A stretch of 64,000 nucleotides of DNA from UBA11740 sp049273695 (GTDB taxonomy: Bacteria; Acidobacteriota; Blastocatellia; Pyrinomonadales; Pyrinomonadaceae). Within the stretch, counting starts at the first letter, position 1; each line of letters opens with the position of its first letter. Made by a program: the position numbers and the translations under genes. Shown one piece after another: positions 41,534 to 50,391 of the stretch. The DNA is taken from positions 124,001-188,000 of the forward strand of contig JBASRE010000059.1 of the NCBI GenBank assembly GCA_049273695.1, in the 5' to 3' direction. The notes beneath the pieces are model-generated. The model searched no databases. It saw only the letters and a program-made list of their open reading frames with translations, and was not told where the DNA came from.

Positions 41534-43099
41534 TTAGCTTTCAGTTATGGGAACACCGGAGGGCACCTCGGAGGGCACCTGCGTTGAGCGTTCGACTCGT
41601 CGCTTGCCAAACAGCCCTTCACGTCCCAGTGAATAAATCAGCCCCCGATTTGCGAACAACAGTTTGACCCACGCGCGCTTACCCATTTGCGGGAAATAGA
41701 TGCCGCGAAAAATCAATCGCGTCACCAGGTGCATGATTCGATAGCCAATCGGTCTTTCTTTGATCGAATCGACCGCGCTCGCATTTCTCTCAGGGCTATA
41801 GGAACTGACCCAGGCCTTATTCAATTCCGAGTGCACTTCCTCGATGCTCATCTTTAACGGCGTGTGCGCCATGTGAAAAGGAGCAAAATCGAGCCAATGT
41901 TTCGGCCGCGTGAGCCGGTCGGCCTTCAATAGCCGTTGATAAAGCGGTGTTGAAGGAAACGGCGTGAGCTGTCCAAAGATCGGCAGGCCCGGCGGCCACG
42001 ATTCGATTGCTTGCAGAGTTCGATCGGCGACGCCCAGCGTGTCGTTATCCAGACCAAAGATGAAAGAGGTGATGGCATAGATGCCGCGATCGGCAAGACG
42101 GTTCAGGACCGCTTCGTATTCGGCCGGCTTGTTAAAGCTCTTGTTCACATCGGCCAGGTTAGCGGAGTCAATCGATTCCATACCGATGAAGATCCACTTG
42201 CCGTCCGACGCCGCAATCAGATCAACCAACTCTTCGTCCCGCAAAAGGTTCGCGCTGATCTGCGCGATCCACGGTAGTTGGGCATTCGCCGCAATGATGT
42301 CCCGCAACAGCGATTTCGTTCGCTTGATACTGATTGCAAAATTGTCGTCGATGAAAAACACCATGGCCTGCTTGCGGTTTTCTCGCGCGTGGCGCTTTAA
42401 CCGCAGCAATTCGTTGACGACGCTTTCGTTACTTCGAAATCGAATCGAATCCCCGAAGAACCCTGTCACCGTGCAGAACTCGCAGCCGTAAGGGCAGCCG
42501 CGGCCGGACTCGATCGGAATCATGTGCACGGATCCCCAGCCCGAACCCTGGCGTTTGAGTATGCCGCGCACGGGTCTCGGTATCAGATCGAACTGATCCA
42601 AATCCATCTTGTCCCAGGGAATCTCAGGATAGGGCTGCAAACTTGGTTTTCGTTCCTTACCCGTTTCGTCGAGTGGCGCGTAGATGTCTTTCAATTGTCC
42701 ACGCTCAGCGTCCATGACGATCTGCGGCCAGGTTTCATCCGCTTCACCCAGCGCCACCGCGTCAGCATGCCGCGGACCGCCGTCACGACCCAGGGCTTCG
42801 TCCGGCACCTCAGTAACGTGCGGGCCGCCCATTACCACCGGCACACCCACGGCGCGAATGGCATCAGCCATCCGGTACGCGCGGGCGATCATCCGCGTCA
42901 TAGCTCCAATCCCGACCAAGCCAATATTTTCCTTGCGGATAAATTCGACTAGTTGTTGCTCGTCCATGGGGCGGGCGTTGCCATCAATCAGGAGGACCTC
43001 GTGTTCCGCTGGAGTCAATGTCTTCAGCAGGAACATCCACAGGTGTGGCATGAAATTGTGAGTGACCCCGTTATCGGGGTTGTACAGTAATATTCGCAT
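41534..43099 (-). CDS. B12-binding-domain radical SAM enzyme
   Basis: 521 residues from the ATG at 43099. Residues 1-140 are the cobalamin-binding Rossmann-like domain ('ILLYNPDNGVTHNFMPHLW', 'GLVGIGAMTRMIARAYRMAD', 'VVMGGPHVTEVPDEAL'). The radical SAM cluster motif is intact: 'GRGCPYGCEFCTVTGFFG'. The DUF4070-like C-terminal region follows. The family covers hopanoid methylases, bacteriochlorophyll enzymes and many unknowns; I cannot assign a substrate. Cysteines here are intact, unlike those at 56358-58043. Confidence 0.88.
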   Translation of the reverse strand: MRILLYNPDNGVTHNFMPHLWMFLLKTLTPAEHEVLLIDGNARPMDEQQLVEFIRKENIGLVGIGAMTRMIARAYRMADAIRAVGVPVVMGGPHVTEVPDEALGRDGGPRHADAVALGEADETWPQIVMDAERGQLKDIYAPLDETGKERKPSLQPYPEIPWDKMDLDQFDLIPRPVRGILKRQGSGWGSVHMIPIESGRGCPYGCEFCTVTGFFGDSIRFRSNESVVNELLRLKRHARENRKQAMVFFIDDNFAISIKRTKSLLRDIIAANAQLPWIAQISANLLRDEELVDLIAASDGKWIFIGMESIDSANLADVNKSFNKPAEYEAVLNRLADRGIYAITSFIFGLDNDTLGVADRTLQAIESWPPGLPIFGQLTPFPSTPLYQRLLKADRLTRPKHWLDFAPFHMAHTPLKMSIEEVHSELNKAWVSSYSPERNASAVDSIKERPIGYRIMHLVTRLIFRGIYFPQMGKRAWVKLLFANRGLIYSLGREGLFGKRRVERSTQVPSEVPSGVPITES

Positions 43100-43708
43100 T
43101 AAGTCTCCGACCGCGCTCGGCTCAACAACCAAGCCAGCATCGGCAGGGGTCCGTGAAAGCTGGCAGGACAGCAGAAGGCGTTAATAATTTCTCAAACGCC
43201 GGAAGGCCTTCTATCTAAACCCTTCTCCTCAGCGTACGGCGCGGACTATAGCACAAGCCCCCGAATCGCGCACGGATTCCGGCCGGTTAACGGTTTCTCC
43301 GCGAAAAAACGCATCTTGGCAGGCTGTGGCGCAGGTGCTAGAATCCGCGCCGTTAGCGCAATTGATCACAGTGCACGAATCCTCAAGCCGTGCGACTGTC
43401 GGATGATAAACCCTCAGGGCTCAAAGAGCGTTCGAGAGCAAAGGGTTGAATAGATTGACGTCAGCAAGCTCGATCATCTCACCATGAGAGCAGCAGCGTC
43501 ATCAACGGGTTCATAGTTTGTCGGGCTGAAACCGAATCGCGGATGGTTTGCCGGACGGGCGATCCAACAACTCGAGCACTTTCATAACAACAGTATTAAG
43601 CTTTGCCGCCTCATCCGTGGAGCGACCGTTTTTTGCGGGACAGTCTCACTAACGCCCGGCGTCTCGGAAGACTTTAAACATTCATCGAGCCAGGAGAAGA
43701 ACTGAAAG
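43100..43708. other. 609-bp intergenic region, no gene seen
   Basis: Separates the leftward radical SAM gene from the rightward TPR-Fis gene, so it must hold both promoters. No ORF of coding quality or RNA fold was recognised. GGAGAAG lies about 10 bp before the 43709 start. Confidence 0.45.
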
Positions 43709-45166
43709 ATGGAGTCTGAAACTCTGTTGAAGCCGGAAGGCAGTGCTGCGCATACCGAAAGGAGCGTGCAGGTCGCATGCCGAGCGGCGAAAGAGTTGGA
43801 GAACATCGGAGAGTACGAGGCGGCCTTTGATGCGATTGCCGCCTTCTGGCCCGGCATCGGCGAGCGGCCGCGCACGGAGGGTTTGCCGAAAGCAGAAGAA
43901 GCGGAACTGGTGCTGCGCGCCGGCGCGTTGGCGGGTTGGCTCGGTAGTTCGCGTCAAGTTCCCGGCGCCCAACAATTCGCGAAGGCTTTAATCAGCGAGA
44001 GCATAAAGAGTTTTGAAGAACTCGGACTGAGTGAAAGAGTCGCAGAGTCACAGACGGACCTGGCCGTTTGCTTTTGGCGCGAGGGCGCAATGGAAGAAGC
44101 CCGCCGCTGGTTCCAAACGGCGCTGACGAAAGCTGAAGATCCAATCAACAGACTTCGTATTCTGGTCAACAGTACGACCGTCGAAGTATCTACAAATCAT
44201 CTGAATGACGCGCTGACAATGCTCGATCGCGCGGCCGCTATTTTGGACCATGTGAACGATGATGCGTCACTCGGGCGTTACTACATGCAGCGCGGGATTG
44301 TGATGCGGAGAATGGGTGGCTTCGAAAACCTCGATCGTGCCTTGCTCGACCACACGGCCGCACGCGTGCATTTCGAGAAGGCAAACCACCGACGCTACTT
44401 CGCGCGGGCGCAAAACAACATCGGCGTGATCATGCTTGAGTTAGGCCGGTACGACGAAGCGCTTGAAACTCTTGAAGACGCACGGCGCACCTTTGCCGCC
44501 CTCGGCGATGTGGGCACGGCGGCCCAGGTAGACGAAACGCGCGCCCGCGTTTATGTCGCGCAGCAGCGATACCCGGAGGCTGAGAAGATTGCACAGGCAT
44601 CTGTGTCAGTGCTTGAACGCGGCGGAGAGCAATCACTGCTGGTGGAAAGCCTGCAAACTTTGGGTGTAACGCAAGCCCGCCAGCAAAAGAATCAAGAAGC
44701 GATGGAGACGCTTCGCCGCGCGGTTGAAGTAGCTGAGACAGCCGGCGATCCGGCATCGTCGGGCCGGGCGCTCTTAACGATGATTGAAGAACTCCACATC
44801 TATCTTCCGGCTGACGAAATCAGCCGCGCGTATTCTGAGGCCGATAGCAAACTGGGTGAAGATGCCGGGCGCGAGGCTTTAACTCGCTTGCGGGCGTGTG
44901 CTCGACTTATCGGATCGCAACCAGTTGCCGTGACGCAGCCGGCGCGCACCCTCGCTACCTTTGAACAACAAGTGCGTCAGTTTGAGAGCACGCTGATTCG
45001 CCAGGCGTTGGAAGAAGCTAACGGCAGCGTCACTCGCGCGGCGCGCACCCTGGGATTAACGCACCAGGGTCTTTGCTACATCATCAATCATCGACACCAG
45101 AGTCTGCTCAGCGCGCGGGCGCCGATTCGCGTGCGGCGCAAAACGGTAATCAAGAAGCACAAATGA
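43709..45166 (+). CDS. TPR-repeat regulator with Fis-type HTH at C-terminus
   Basis: 485 residues. About 20-400 is a helical TPR array ('AESQTDLAVCFWREGAMEEA', 'FARAQNNIGVIMLELGRYDE', 'TLGVTQARQQKNQEAMETLR'). Residues about 415-465 are a Fis-family helix-turn-helix: 'FESTLIRQALEEANGSVTRA' then 'ARTLGLTHQGLCYIINHRHQ', the pattern found at the C-terminus of NtrC-type activators. No AAA+ or receiver domain is present. A basic tail ends it. TPR plus Fis-HTH suggests a regulator that senses a peptide or protein; the target genes are unknown. Confidence 0.82.
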   Translation: MESETLLKPEGSAAHTERSVQVACRAAKELENIGEYEAAFDAIAAFWPGIGERPRTEGLPKAEEAELVLRAGALAGWLGSSRQVPGAQQFAKALISESIKSFEELGLSERVAESQTDLAVCFWREGAMEEARRWFQTALTKAEDPINRLRILVNSTTVEVSTNHLNDALTMLDRAAAILDHVNDDASLGRYYMQRGIVMRRMGGFENLDRALLDHTAARVHFEKANHRRYFARAQNNIGVIMLELGRYDEALETLEDARRTFAALGDVGTAAQVDETRARVYVAQQRYPEAEKIAQASVSVLERGGEQSLLVESLQTLGVTQARQQKNQEAMETLRRAVEVAETAGDPASSGRALLTMIEELHIYLPADEISRAYSEADSKLGEDAGREALTRLRACARLIGSQPVAVTQPARTLATFEQQVRQFESTLIRQALEEANGSVTRAARTLGLTHQGLCYIINHRHQSLLSARAPIRVRRKTVIKKHK

Positions 45167-45285
45167 GGGAGGGCGATGGCCCGCGGACGATGCGGCCGCA
45201 TTGCCTCCTGCTAGTTCGTGCATGTTTTTGTGCTACACAGGATTTCTCTATTGACAGCGAAGCTTGCATAGCTTAAAGTCCGCCG

Positions 45286-45410
45286 CGTAAGTTCTCACCC
45301 TTAAGATCGGGGAGGCGGCGGCACAATCCGCCGAACAGCAATCGTCATCGCTGATTTCTCCTTAGACACCCACATGGCGGCGGGCTAAAAAGTCCCGCCG
45401 CATTTTTGTT
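45286..45410 (+). ncRNA. Candidate small RNA of about 120 nt with its own promoter and terminator
   Basis: TTGACA (45251-45256), a 17-bp spacer and TAAAGT (45274-45279) make a good sigma-70 promoter predicting a start near 45286. A first hairpin, CGGCGG-cacaat-CCGCCG, lies near 45315-45335. A strong terminator, GCGGCGGG (45377-45384) with CCCGCCGC (45394-45401) followed by ATTTTTGTT, ends it. No ORF with a ribosome binding site lies between. It does not match an RNA family I recognise. It could instead be an attenuated leader of the lipoprotein gene that starts at 45414. Confidence 0.45.
45377..45410 (+). terminator. Rho-independent terminator
   Basis: 8-bp all-GC stem (GCGGCGGG/CCCGCCGC), 9-nt loop CTAAAAAGT, then ATTTTTGTT. 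It closes the candidate small RNA and lies just before the lipoprotein gene. Confidence 0.85.
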
Positions 45411-45413
45411 CAA

Positions 45414-46070
45414 TTGACTTCAACGAATCTCCCAAGGCAACATCCTCAGCACGTGAACGTCCAAAGAAACTATCGTGAAAGTTGGCCGCTGCGGCGTTGT
45501 CTCACAGCACTCTTAACTGGCCTGCTTTGGATAGCAGCGACGGGATGTAGTTCGAGTCTTTACAAAGTTAAGTCTCCGGAAGCCCTCGCGCGCATGCCTG
45601 CGAGCGCGGCTACGGCAGACCTCGGTTCGGTCACTTTCCGCGCGGCTCCGCTGCTTACAGATGAAGAAACCCAGGAGCTGTTCGAAGCGAACCTGCAATT
45701 AGCGGGATTGCTCCCGGTGCGTCTAGAAATTGCGCACAAAGGGGGTGAGCCTTTGCTGATGAAGAAACTGAAGTTCAAGTTGCGCGATGGCTCAGGCAAC
45801 GAATGGAAGTTGATTTCGGGAAAACAAGCCGTCTCGCACATCCTGAAAGCGAATGCAGTTTTTGCTTACAATCCGAATTCACGAAAGACATTCGAAAAAG
45901 AGTTTCGCGCCTACGATTTCGATCTAAAGGCTCCTCTCACCCATTCCGAACGTCAGCGGCAAGGATTAATAATCTTTCTCTCTCCGCAAAAGGAACCCGT
46001 CGCCTCGCCACATGGCGTGACCCTTTCGATTGATGGACTTGCTCAACCGGTCTTACTGAAACTCAACTAA
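45414..46070 (+). CDS. Putative lipoprotein
   Basis: 218 residues if the TTG at 45414 is the start; the GTG at 45453 would place fewer residues before the signal peptide and may be better. 'RRCLTALLTGLLWIAATGCS' is a lipoprotein signal with the lipobox IAATGC, so the mature protein would be lipid-anchored. The mature part is beta-rich ('FEANLQLAGLLPVRLEIAHK', 'LLMKKLKFKLRDGSGNEWKL') and has no catalytic motif. Unknown family. A GTCCAAA palindrome follows its stop. Confidence 0.7.
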   Translation: MTSTNLPRQHPQHVNVQRNYRESWPLRRCLTALLTGLLWIAATGCSSSLYKVKSPEALARMPASAATADLGSVTFRAAPLLTDEETQELFEANLQLAGLLPVRLEIAHKGGEPLLMKKLKFKLRDGSGNEWKLISGKQAVSHILKANAVFAYNPNSRKTFEKEFRAYDFDLKAPLTHSERQRQGLIIFLSPQKEPVASPHGVTLSIDGLAQPVLLKLN

Positions 46071-46158
46071 GTCCAAGGTCCTACGTCCAAAGTCCGACGT
46101 CTGAGTTCTGTCTCCGGACCGGGACATTGGGGCGTTGGACATTGGACTTTGGACTTAG
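46071..46158. repeat. Heptad-periodic palindromic repeat, GTCCAAA family, copy 2
   Basis: Same units and layout as 18478-18554 (GTCCAAG, GTCCTAC, GTCCAAA, then GGACATT, GGACATT, GGACTTT), again starting directly after an AACTAA stop. Sequence identity is limited to the 7-mer units, so the copies have drifted or were built separately. Confidence 0.75.
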
Positions 46159-46196
46159 TAGGCTTTCGCACTTCATTTCCATCGAAAGGGTAATCA

Positions 46197-47219
46197 ATGG
46201 CTCCGGAACCACAGGCAGGACAGCAACCAACACCGGCATTACTATTCGACACGCTTAACGCATACCAGCGAACACAGGCGCTGAAAGCCGGCATCGATCT
46301 CGAAGTCTTCACCGCTATCGCTGAAGGCAAAACGACCGCGAAGGAAATTGCCGATCGCTGCGCCGCATCAGAAAAGGGCGCGCGCGTGCTGTGCGACTAT
46401 CTGACGATCATGGGATTTCTGACGAAGGAAAATGGACGCTATGGTTTGACGCTTGACTCCGCCGTTTTCCTCGACAAGCGGTCGCCCGCGTACATGGGCA
46501 CGGTCAGCGAGTTCATGCTGTCGCCTCACATCAAAGGCAATTTCGACAATCTAACTGAATCAGTGCGGAAAGGCGGATCGGCGGGCTCAGCAGAATCGCT
46601 CGAGCCTGAGCATCCGGTGTGGGTTGATTTCGCGCGCGCGATGGCGCCGATGATGGCCATGCCCGCAGAGTTGTTGGCGCAGCTTGTCGATCCAGCGAAA
46701 GACCAGAAGTTGCGCGTGTTGGATATTGCCGCGGGCCATGGTCTGTACGGCATCGCTTTCGCAAAACAGAATCCGCAGATTGAAGTCACCGCGGTTGATT
46801 GGCCAAACGTGCTGGAACTTGCGAAACAGAATGCGGAAGCCGCAGGTGTTGCTGGACGCTTTCAGACGAACCCCGGCAGCGCATTCGATGTGGATTATGG
46901 AACTGACTACGACGTCGTGCTGCTGACGAATTTCCTGCATCACTTCGACGCGACGACGTGCGAGATACTCTTGAAAAAGGTTCATGCAGCGCTGAAAGAC
47001 GGTGGCCGCGCAGCGACATTGGAATTCGTGCCCAACGACGACCGCGTTACTCCGCCCCAAGCCGCGGCCTTTAGCATGCAGATGCTCGGGGGCACGCCTT
47101 CAGGTGACGCTTACACTTTCGCCGAACTCGATCAGATGTTTCGCAACGCCGGCTTCGCGCGCAGCGAAATGCACGAGCTGCCGCCGTCGATTCAGCGAGT
47201 TGTGATTAGTTGGAAGTAA
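46197..47219 (+). CDS. SAM-dependent O-methyltransferase-type protein
   Basis: 340 residues. Residues 10-95 are the winged dimerisation domain typical of class I plant/bacterial small-molecule O-methyltransferases ('LLFDTLNAYQRTQALKAGID', 'RVLCDYLTIMGFLTKENGRY'). The SAM fold follows: 'LRVLDIAAGHGLYGIAFAKQ' (motif I), 'EVTAVDWPNVLELAKQNAEA' and 'YDVVLLTNFLHHFDATTC'. The last ten residues finish with 'IQRVVISWK'. Substrate unknown; cytosolic. Start supported by GGGTAA only, a weak site. Confidence 0.85.
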   Translation: MAPEPQAGQQPTPALLFDTLNAYQRTQALKAGIDLEVFTAIAEGKTTAKEIADRCAASEKGARVLCDYLTIMGFLTKENGRYGLTLDSAVFLDKRSPAYMGTVSEFMLSPHIKGNFDNLTESVRKGGSAGSAESLEPEHPVWVDFARAMAPMMAMPAELLAQLVDPAKDQKLRVLDIAAGHGLYGIAFAKQNPQIEVTAVDWPNVLELAKQNAEAAGVAGRFQTNPGSAFDVDYGTDYDVVLLTNFLHHFDATTCEILLKKVHAALKDGGRAATLEFVPNDDRVTPPQAAAFSMQMLGGTPSGDAYTFAELDQMFRNAGFARSEMHELPPSIQRVVISWK

Positions 47220-47367
47220 GCCGGGTCAGAAGGCCCGGGATAAGCAATGGCGCGTCTCGCCATTTTACGGAACCTCCCCAAATCTTGTCAGTTTGCCGCG
47301 AATAGTTGTATAAGCGTGCGGCTCGTCTAAGCTCGTAAACCATCCAGTGAACTGACACCCGCCGGTG

Positions 47368-48894
47368 ATGTTGGTTGATTACATCAATGCAGCCCTAAAG
47401 AAGGCGATTGTTCTCCCCAACATGGAGGATGGAACATTCACGGGCACGATTCCCGAAGTTCCTGGCGTTTCCGCAACTGCCACGACCGAAAAGCGCTGCT
47501 TAGAAGATCTGCAAAAGGCCTTTGAACATTGGGTCCTTTTCCGCGCCTCCCATGATCTGAACTTGCCAAGTATTTCTGGTTTCGAGATCGCGATCCCAAA
47601 ATCGGAAATCAAAGCGCTAAGGTTGGAGAAAATCGAGCGCCTAGAGCGAGAAATCGAAGCAATCAAATTAGAAATAGGCGGTACCAGCAAACCCGAAACA
47701 ATCTGGACGAGAACCCATCGTTTGAATGAGTGGTATAAGAACTACCTGCCACTTATTTCAATGTTACTTGGGCTCGTTGTTATAGGAACTGCGTACTTCG
47801 TTTACCGAGTCAATCCATGGCAAACCTACCAGGATAATCTCACCAAAAAAGTGGTAGCGGACTATTACAAAGACTTGGGGACCAAGTTCCTGAACTATGG
47901 TGAATTTGACGCCGCGGCGGAAGTCTTTCAAAACGCTTTGGACATCGACAAATTCGACCCACAAGCTAACACCGGCCTTCGCACTGCCCAGATCTTTCAG
48001 CCGCCCAAGGGGAAAGCATTTGAAGACCCAGTCGCAACCGACGTGCGCCTTTCTGCCCTCCGGCAAAACTTGGGTGACGAGGCCGAATATGCCTATCTAG
48101 TCCTAAACTCGGAAGGCATCAACCTCCGTCGCCGCAAAGACTGCTCTGGCGCGAGCGCCAAATTCCGACAGGCGACTGAGCTAAATCCGTTATTCGTCGA
48201 CGGGTACAATGAATTAGGTTATACAAATCTGATTCTTGACTCGTCAGATATCGGAGAAGCTACAGCAAACTTCGAGAAGGCGAAGGCTAGCGATCCGGAC
48301 CAGCATCAAGTCTATTCGCCAACCTTACGGAATCTCGGCTATTGCTATTTCGTTCAAGGTCGTTTTGAGGATGCAATCAAATCCCTTTCGGAAGCCTACA
48401 ACCGACTGCAGAGGGCCGAAATATCGATTAAGTTGGGCGATGCCTATCGGAGCATTGGCGACTTGAAGCGAGCCGTCTTTTATCATCAACTATCTCTGGA
48501 CGGGATCGAGCGCGTGATCGACGCGAACGAGCAGTATTATCTTGGAACGGCAACCTTCGTTTACCTCCCACAAAACCGTGAACCACCAACCGCGAAGGCC
48601 TTCGTCCAAATCGCTGATCGCGATCAATATAGAATCGTGGCTCTTTACACGCTCAGTCTTGATGAGGCACTCGAAGAGAAATTTGACCAAGCTTCTCGTC
48701 GGTTCGAAAAGGCCTATAAGCTGGACTCGAACCATCTATATGGTCAATTTTTCGCCCACGAGATTCAACGACTAAAAACTGCAGGAAGTCGGTTATCAAT
48801 CAATGAGGAAATAATGAAGTGGTTTGATGACAAGTTAGAGAAGTTAAGTGTTGAGCCGAAGGATGACAGAGTTTCTAACATGTGTGACAAATAG
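47368..48894 (+). CDS. HicB-like domain fused to membrane span and TPR region
   Basis: 508 residues from the ATG at 47368 (an in-frame GTG precedes it). Residues 5-70 are HicB-antitoxin-like: 'KAIVLPNMEDGTFTGTIPEV', 'PGVSATATTEKRCLEDLQKA'. A charged helix (85-105), one transmembrane segment ('LPLISMLLGLVVIGTAYFVY', about 127-146) and then TPR units ('KFLNYGEFDAAAEVFQNALD', 'GYCYFVQGRFEDAIKSLSEA') follow. No HicA toxin is adjacent, and the HTH/RHH of true HicB is replaced by the membrane anchor. Topology suggests a cytosolic HicB domain and exported TPRs. Function unknown. Confidence 0.75.
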   Translation: MLVDYINAALKKAIVLPNMEDGTFTGTIPEVPGVSATATTEKRCLEDLQKAFEHWVLFRASHDLNLPSISGFEIAIPKSEIKALRLEKIERLEREIEAIKLEIGGTSKPETIWTRTHRLNEWYKNYLPLISMLLGLVVIGTAYFVYRVNPWQTYQDNLTKKVVADYYKDLGTKFLNYGEFDAAAEVFQNALDIDKFDPQANTGLRTAQIFQPPKGKAFEDPVATDVRLSALRQNLGDEAEYAYLVLNSEGINLRRRKDCSGASAKFRQATELNPLFVDGYNELGYTNLILDSSDIGEATANFEKAKASDPDQHQVYSPTLRNLGYCYFVQGRFEDAIKSLSEAYNRLQRAEISIKLGDAYRSIGDLKRAVFYHQLSLDGIERVIDANEQYYLGTATFVYLPQNREPPTAKAFVQIADRDQYRIVALYTLSLDEALEEKFDQASRRFEKAYKLDSNHLYGQFFAHEIQRLKTAGSRLSINEEIMKWFDDKLEKLSVEPKDDRVSNMCDK

Positions 48895-48931
48895 ACCGCA
48901 GTGCGATTAGCTTTCTAAAGGAGGTTTCTTC

Positions 48932-49561
48932 ATGGCCACCAGTTCGTTCGCCAGTAGTGTTTCAGTTTTATTATTGCTCCTCTTTATCGTTCTTGCAGGT
49001 TCCAACGTTCAAACACAGGATCGCCGCCCAATTAGTAGAGTGCTCTCACAGCCCGACACTCAAGCGACTCCTCAGCCTAAGCAGCAACCGCAAATACGAA
49101 AGTTTGGCAAACCTTCAGCCATGAACTTAGAAAAAGTACTTCCTCGTGCTATGTGTGATCCTCAAAAACAAGAGTCCATTGATTTTTCAGGCAATTTTGG
49201 AGGCGAAGTCACGTCGTTGGATGGCCGCTTAATTGGTGTTGCGACTTTGGAGATTAAGGATGACAAGTTCACGCTCACTGTTGGTAACCAAGAGATACGA
49301 GGGAAAATCTCGGCGATCCAGACATGCGATGTGACGGCAGTAGGTTTGACTTTCGAAGCTCAGTTTAATGACTTCAAATTCGGCGCGCCATCCACTTTGG
49401 GCGTCTCACTGCGGGCAAAGAAGTGCGGTAAAGGCTTTAAACTGGTAACAACACCGAATCAAGCTATGGCCTTCGTTTTTACTGAATCCTCGGCGAAAGG
49501 ACAACAGTGCGGAGTGTATTGCCCCCGGCCGCCTTGTCCGACACGCCCTGTCGATCCATAG
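48932..49561 (+). CDS. Exported hypothetical protein
   Basis: 209 residues with AAAGGAGG 10 bp before the ATG. Signal peptide 'SSVSVLLLLLFIVLAGSNVQ'; then a Pro/Gln-rich linker and a beta-rich domain with six Cys in the mature protein. The C-terminus, 'GQQCGVYCPRPPCPTRPVDP', is Cys/Pro-rich and may form disulfides. It lies 37 bp after the HicB-TPR gene and could be co-transcribed with it. No family recognised. Confidence 0.7.
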   Translation: MATSSFASSVSVLLLLLFIVLAGSNVQTQDRRPISRVLSQPDTQATPQPKQQPQIRKFGKPSAMNLEKVLPRAMCDPQKQESIDFSGNFGGEVTSLDGRLIGVATLEIKDDKFTLTVGNQEIRGKISAIQTCDVTAVGLTFEAQFNDFKFGAPSTLGVSLRAKKCGKGFKLVTTPNQAMAFVFTESSAKGQQCGVYCPRPPCPTRPVDP

Positions 49562-49862
49562 CCTCTGAAGCGATCACCAAGGGGTTAGCGTGTCTTGGGC
49601 TTAATTGGCTTCCATCGAGCGCCGTCGTGAATACGTCAATCCTGTGGCCCTGATATTTTCCGCTGCGGTCTTCGTAGGAAGTAGTGCAGTCATTGTCTGA
49701 CTCGAAGAAGAGAACCAGCCCGATCCCTTCATTTGCATACAGCAGCAGGTCAGCTAGATTTCCAAGCATAATTACGAAGCGACCAATCCACCCGGGTTCG
49801 GGCGCCGTCGTATTAACGGCAGGGTCTTCCCGATTTTCCGGTACCTAAACACTGTCCCATTT
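49562..49862. other. 301-bp region with one doubtful leftward ORF
   Basis: A 96-codon leftward ORF (49479-49769, 'LLLYANEGIGLVLFFESDND') has a plausible amino-acid mix but overlaps the end of the exported-protein gene by 83 bp and has no ribosome binding site. It may be a remnant lying behind dut. Otherwise empty. Confidence 0.3.
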
Positions 49863-50351
49863 TCATCCCGTAGATCCAAAACCCCCATCGCCGCGTATCG
49901 TGTCATCAAGATCGATGGCCCACTCAGGACTGGGTGTGATTATCTTTTCAATTATTAACTGGCAGATTCTTGTCTGTGCCGGCAGCTCTACCATGTCGTC
50001 ACTAGTGTTATAGAGCAAACATTTGATCTCGCCGCGGTAGTCGGCATCGATGACGCCGGACAGAACGTCCAATCCCATTTTTGTCGCTAGTCCGGAACGT
50101 GGCGCAATTCTGCCGTAGCAGCCTTCAGGTATCGCGACTGCCAGGCCCGTTCTCACCAATGACCGTTGCCTGGGATGCAGACAGACTGCTTCGATCGAAT
50201 AGAGATCCAAGCCGGCCGCGGCCGTACTTCCACGGGTTGGCAGCATCGCATTCGAATCGAGCTTCTTGAATCTGAGTCCAACATCCATATCATCCACTTG
50301 CTCACGACGGTCCAGCCCTGCGAGCATTTTCGATTGTAGCCAAGAGGTCAC
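49863..50351 (-). CDS. dut: dUTP diphosphatase
   Basis: 162 residues (an internal ATG at 50288 would give 141, the usual dUTPase length). All five trimeric-dUTPase motifs are seen: 'AAAGLDLYS', 'GRIAPRSGLATKMG', 'GVIDADYRGEIKCLL' with the uracil-stacking Tyr and catalytic Asp, 'RICQLIIEKI' and the P-loop-like C-terminus 'RGDGGFGSTG'. It converts dUTP to dUMP. Its placement in an accessory region may mean that it came in with mobile DNA, since phages and elements often carry dut. Confidence 0.92.
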   Translation of the reverse strand: MTSWLQSKMLAGLDRREQVDDMDVGLRFKKLDSNAMLPTRGSTAAAGLDLYSIEAVCLHPRQRSLVRTGLAVAIPEGCYGRIAPRSGLATKMGLDVLSGVIDADYRGEIKCLLYNTSDDMVELPAQTRICQLIIEKIITPSPEWAIDLDDTIRGDGGFGSTG

Positions 50352-50391
50352 GAGTCTTCTGTAAATACGGGTGATCAGGCACTAAAATCTT

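Noticed and set aside
49479..49769. 96-codon leftward ORF behind dut
   Set aside because: Overlaps the exported-protein gene by 83 bp and lacks a ribosome binding site; mentioned only as doubtful in the region note.
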